A stretch of 8,176 nt of DNA from JBCDAP01 sp038747915. GTDB taxonomy: Bacteria > Planctomycetota > Phycisphaerae > Phycisphaerales > UBA1924. Where the stretch lies: NCBI GenBank assembly GCA_038747915.1, contig JBCDJJ010000116.1:1-8176 (forward strand), read 5' to 3'. The notes beneath the pieces were generated by a model. That model saw only the letters and a program-made list of their open reading frames with translations. It did not search any database and was not told the origin of the DNA. How positions within the stretch are numbered: the first letter of the stretch is position 1; every line of letters starts with the position of its first letter. Positions 6,129 to 8,176 of the stretch are shown here, one piece after another. Made by a program: the position numbers and the translations under genes.

Positions 6129-8081
6129 ATGCCACGCCTTGCGCTCGCTCGAACACTTCTGCTGACGGTCTCGGTAAGCGCCGCGTTCGCTGCCACGCCG
6201 GCGGCGGGTGAGTTCTCGCTCGCACCGGACGCGTCGGGTCGCTGGGCGTTCATCGATGCACACGGACATCGCTTCTTCTCGTTCGGCGTGAACGATGTCG
6301 AGAGTGAACCCTTCCAGCCGGTGCCCGGCACGCAGTACTACGACCCGATCCCGACGATCTACAGCGGTGACCGTGACGCGTGGCACACCGTGACTGCATC
6401 CCGCCTGGATCGCGCGCGGCTCAATACGGTCGGCGCCTTCTCCGATGCCGACGGTGGGGGACCGGGCAACGGGTTCCTCCGGACGCCGGTGCTGTATGTG
6501 GCGGGTTTCGCCTCCGATCGTGCGCTCGACGGACTCCGATCGGGCTTCCAGGCGCGGGCCCGTGCCAACGCCGAGGCCGAGCTGGCTCACTACCCCGACT
6601 CATCGCAGCTTCTGGGCGTGTTCCTCGATAACGAGGCGAACTGGTGGGGGCTCGACGGGAACTCGGGGGCGAACGACACGCTGCTCGAGCAGGCGCTCTC
6701 GCTCCCGACCTCCGACGAGGCGTGGCGCGCCGCGATCGACTTTCTGGTCGATCGGTACGGCTCCGTCGAGGCGCTCAACGCGGCCTACGGCACGAGCATT
6801 ACCTTCTTCGGCGGACTCACCCGGAGCCTCATGCTCGGCGTGAGCACGCCGGCGGCGCAGGCCGATCGCGCCGCGTTCGAGGCGCTCGCTGCGGAGGCGT
6901 GGTTCTCGCAGGCCGCGGCCGGTGTGCGGGAGATCGATCCCGACCTCCTGATCCTCGGCTCGCGCTTTGCCTACCGGGTGCCCGACGAGGTCGTGGCCGC
7001 GGTGGGGCGGCACTGCGATGCGGTGTCGACCAACATGTACCGCATCACGCCGAGCCCGGACGAATCGACGCTGCAGTCGTTCTTCGACCTCACCGGCAAG
7101 CCGATCCTCATCACCGAGTTCTCCTGGCGGGCGGTGGAGAACTCGAGCGGCAACCTCAACACGCAGGGCGCGGGCGGCACCGTGCAGACCCAGGCCGAGC
7201 GAGCGGACAACTACGACGCCTACGTCACGAGCCTCGCCAAGCTCCCGTTCATCGTCGGGACCCACTGGTTCGAGTACACCGACCAGTCCCCGCAGGGCCG
7301 GTTCGACGGCGAGGACAGCAACTACGGTATGGTCGATATCTTCGATCAGCCGTACGACGTGCTGATCGACCGCATGCGCTCGGCCAACGACCATGCCGAA
7401 CTCGTGCGCACCTCGGTGGTCGCGAACGACGGGTTCGAAGAGCTCACCGGTTCTCTCCCCACCGGGTGGGGGACCTTCGGGAACTCCAATGGCAATGTCA
7501 ACGCCAGCACGCTCGTTCGCGAATTGCTTGGTGAGCGCACGCTCAAGGTGTTCGGCCGCTTCGTCTTCGTTGCCAACGAGAGCGGCGCGTGGCAGCAGTT
7601 CGCGGCCGAGCCCGGGCAGATGTGGTTCGGCCACGTCTTCGCGCGTGAGGACGACGATGATCAGATGGTCGCCGGGCAGAGCCTGGGGTTCATCGAGCTT
7701 CAGTTCCGCAACGCCGCGGGCGCGGTGCTGCTTGCCAACGGGTCGCAGGGCGAGCCCCGCCGCGCCGAGATCGAGCACCTCGATGCGCTCGACCGGTGGA
7801 CACCCTACGCCGTGCGCGCTGTGGCGCCCGCGGGGACCGCGTCGGTCCGCCTGCGGCTCGGCCTGCACCAGAACTCGAACGCGGGGAGCGGCGCGATCTT
7901 CTTTGACGAGGCCTCGCTCGCACCGGTTGTGTTCCGCGATGTCGACCGCTCGGGCGAAGAGGACGCGTTCGATCTCGCAGCGTTCGCGTCGCTCGTCGCC
8001 GAAGAGGCACCCGAGGCCGACCTCGACGGCTCCGGCACGATCGACGCGATGGACCTCGACCTGCTCATCGGCCAAGACTAG
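6129..8081 (+). CDS. Secreted GH50/agarase-like glycoside hydrolase with CBM-like module and dockerin-like tail
   Basis: Probable endo- or exo-acting hydrolase of clan GH-A on an agar-like polymer; family by motif reading, so GH50-like rather than certain. 650 residues. Signal peptide about 1-21 to 1-27 (LALARTLLLTVSVSAAFA). Catalytic barrel about 28-425: FIDAHGHRFFSFGVNDVES, acid/base Glu169 in GVFLDNEANWWG, nucleophile Glu330 in PILITEFSWR, and HWFEYTDQSPQGRF with DGEDSNYGMVDIFDQPYDVL, the pattern seen near the end of agarase barrels. A beta-sandwich module follows at about 430-600 (NDGFEE, GFIELQFRNAAGAVL, DRWTPYAV, GAIFFDEASLAPV). The tail has two EF-hand loops, Asp604-Asp615 (two Glu where glycine/hydrophobic residues are usual) and Asp631-Asp642 (canonical DLDGSGTIDAMD). 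Start: GGAG (6119-6122) six bases upstream of ATG. The tail implies attachment to a partner or calcium-stabilised folding; no cohesin is seen here. Confidence 0.88.
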   Translation: MPRLALARTLLLTVSVSAAFAATPAAGEFSLAPDASGRWAFIDAHGHRFFSFGVNDVESEPFQPVPGTQYYDPIPTIYSGDRDAWHTVTASRLDRARLNTVGAFSDADGGGPGNGFLRTPVLYVAGFASDRALDGLRSGFQARARANAEAELAHYPDSSQLLGVFLDNEANWWGLDGNSGANDTLLEQALSLPTSDEAWRAAIDFLVDRYGSVEALNAAYGTSITFFGGLTRSLMLGVSTPAAQADRAAFEALAAEAWFSQAAAGVREIDPDLLILGSRFAYRVPDEVVAAVGRHCDAVSTNMYRITPSPDESTLQSFFDLTGKPILITEFSWRAVENSSGNLNTQGAGGTVQTQAERADNYDAYVTSLAKLPFIVGTHWFEYTDQSPQGRFDGEDSNYGMVDIFDQPYDVLIDRMRSANDHAELVRTSVVANDGFEELTGSLPTGWGTFGNSNGNVNASTLVRELLGERTLKVFGRFVFVANESGAWQQFAAEPGQMWFGHVFAREDDDDQMVAGQSLGFIELQFRNAAGAVLLANGSQGEPRRAEIEHLDALDRWTPYAVRAVAPAGTASVRLRLGLHQNSNAGSGAIFFDEASLAPVVFRDVDRSGEEDAFDLAAFASLVAEEAPEADLDGSGTIDAMDLDLLIGQD

Positions 8082-8115
8082 AGCCTCGTGCACCATCGAG
8101 TTCCGTCGCCTGGTG

Positions 8116-8136
8116 GTGGGAGCGTCTCGCTCCCAC
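8116..8136 (+). terminator. Hairpin after the GH50-like gene
   Basis: GTGGGAGCG (8116-8124) and CGCTCCCAC (8128-8136) form a perfect nine-base-pair stem with a TCT loop, starting 34 bases after the stop codon. No T-run follows. Placement suits a transcription end or 3'-end protecting structure; it might instead be one copy of a dispersed palindromic repeat. No gene is seen from 8082 to the right edge. Confidence 0.5.
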
Positions 8137-8176
8137 GAACGCTCGTCCATACGTACGCCCGGCATCCCGCCGTGGG

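Noticed and set aside
5270..6331. Minus-strand open frame of 353 codons
   Set aside because: Covers the small secreted protein, the hairpin gap and the start of the GH50-like gene, which no real gene would do here; product is low-complexity and Arg/Gly-rich.
6600..8165. Minus-strand open frame of 521 codons
   Set aside because: Antisense to the GH50-like gene. Its length reflects the rarity of stop codons in G+C-rich DNA, and its product is Arg/Glu/Val-rich without domains.
1..8176. CRISPR arrays, tRNA or rRNA genes, insertion sequences, attachment sites
   Set aside because: No regularly spaced repeats, cloverleaf-like genes, transposase motifs or terminal repeats were seen on either strand.

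Overview
The window (about two-thirds G+C) looks like a chromosomal piece of a planctomycete, most likely class Phycisphaerae. I base this on the mix of a prepilin-like protein with an N-terminal methylation motif, a LacI-type regulator, a formylglycine-type sulfatase, and secreted proteins that end in dockerin-like EF-hand tails. That combination recurs in Planctomycetota, but the taxonomic call is an inference. All genes seen fit one theme: breakdown of a sulfated, probably algal, polysaccharide.

Layout. Minus strand, left half: an exported GH2-like TIM-barrel glycosidase (1421-2809) followed 105 bases downstream by a sulfatase of the N-sulfoglucosamine sulfohydrolase-like type (from 1315 to beyond the left edge, so its C-terminus is missing). 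An A+T-richer divergent promoter region (about 2810-3003) holds a sigma70-like promoter and several inverted repeats. Plus strand, right half: a prepilin-like protein (3004-4062), a LacI-family regulator whose GTG start overlaps the pilin stop (4059-5183), a small secreted beta-sandwich protein with a single dockerin-like loop (5243-6028), and a large secreted GH50/agarase-like enzyme with the same kind of beta-sandwich and a two-loop dockerin-like tail (6129-8081). Strong hairpins follow the small secreted protein (6070-6100) and the agarase-like gene (8116-8136).

How it may work together (inference). The GH50-like enzyme and its small companion would act outside the cytoplasm on the polymer. 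The prepilin-like protein may be part of a surface or periplasmic structure that handles or senses it. The GH2-like enzyme would trim oligosaccharides and the sulfatase would remove sulfate. The LacI protein, made in a coupled fashion with the prepilin, would sense a sugar product and control the divergent promoters. The most unusual points are the pilin-regulator coupling, the module shared by the small protein and the enzyme, the shortened hinge of the LacI protein, and the symmetric sites over the divergent promoter.
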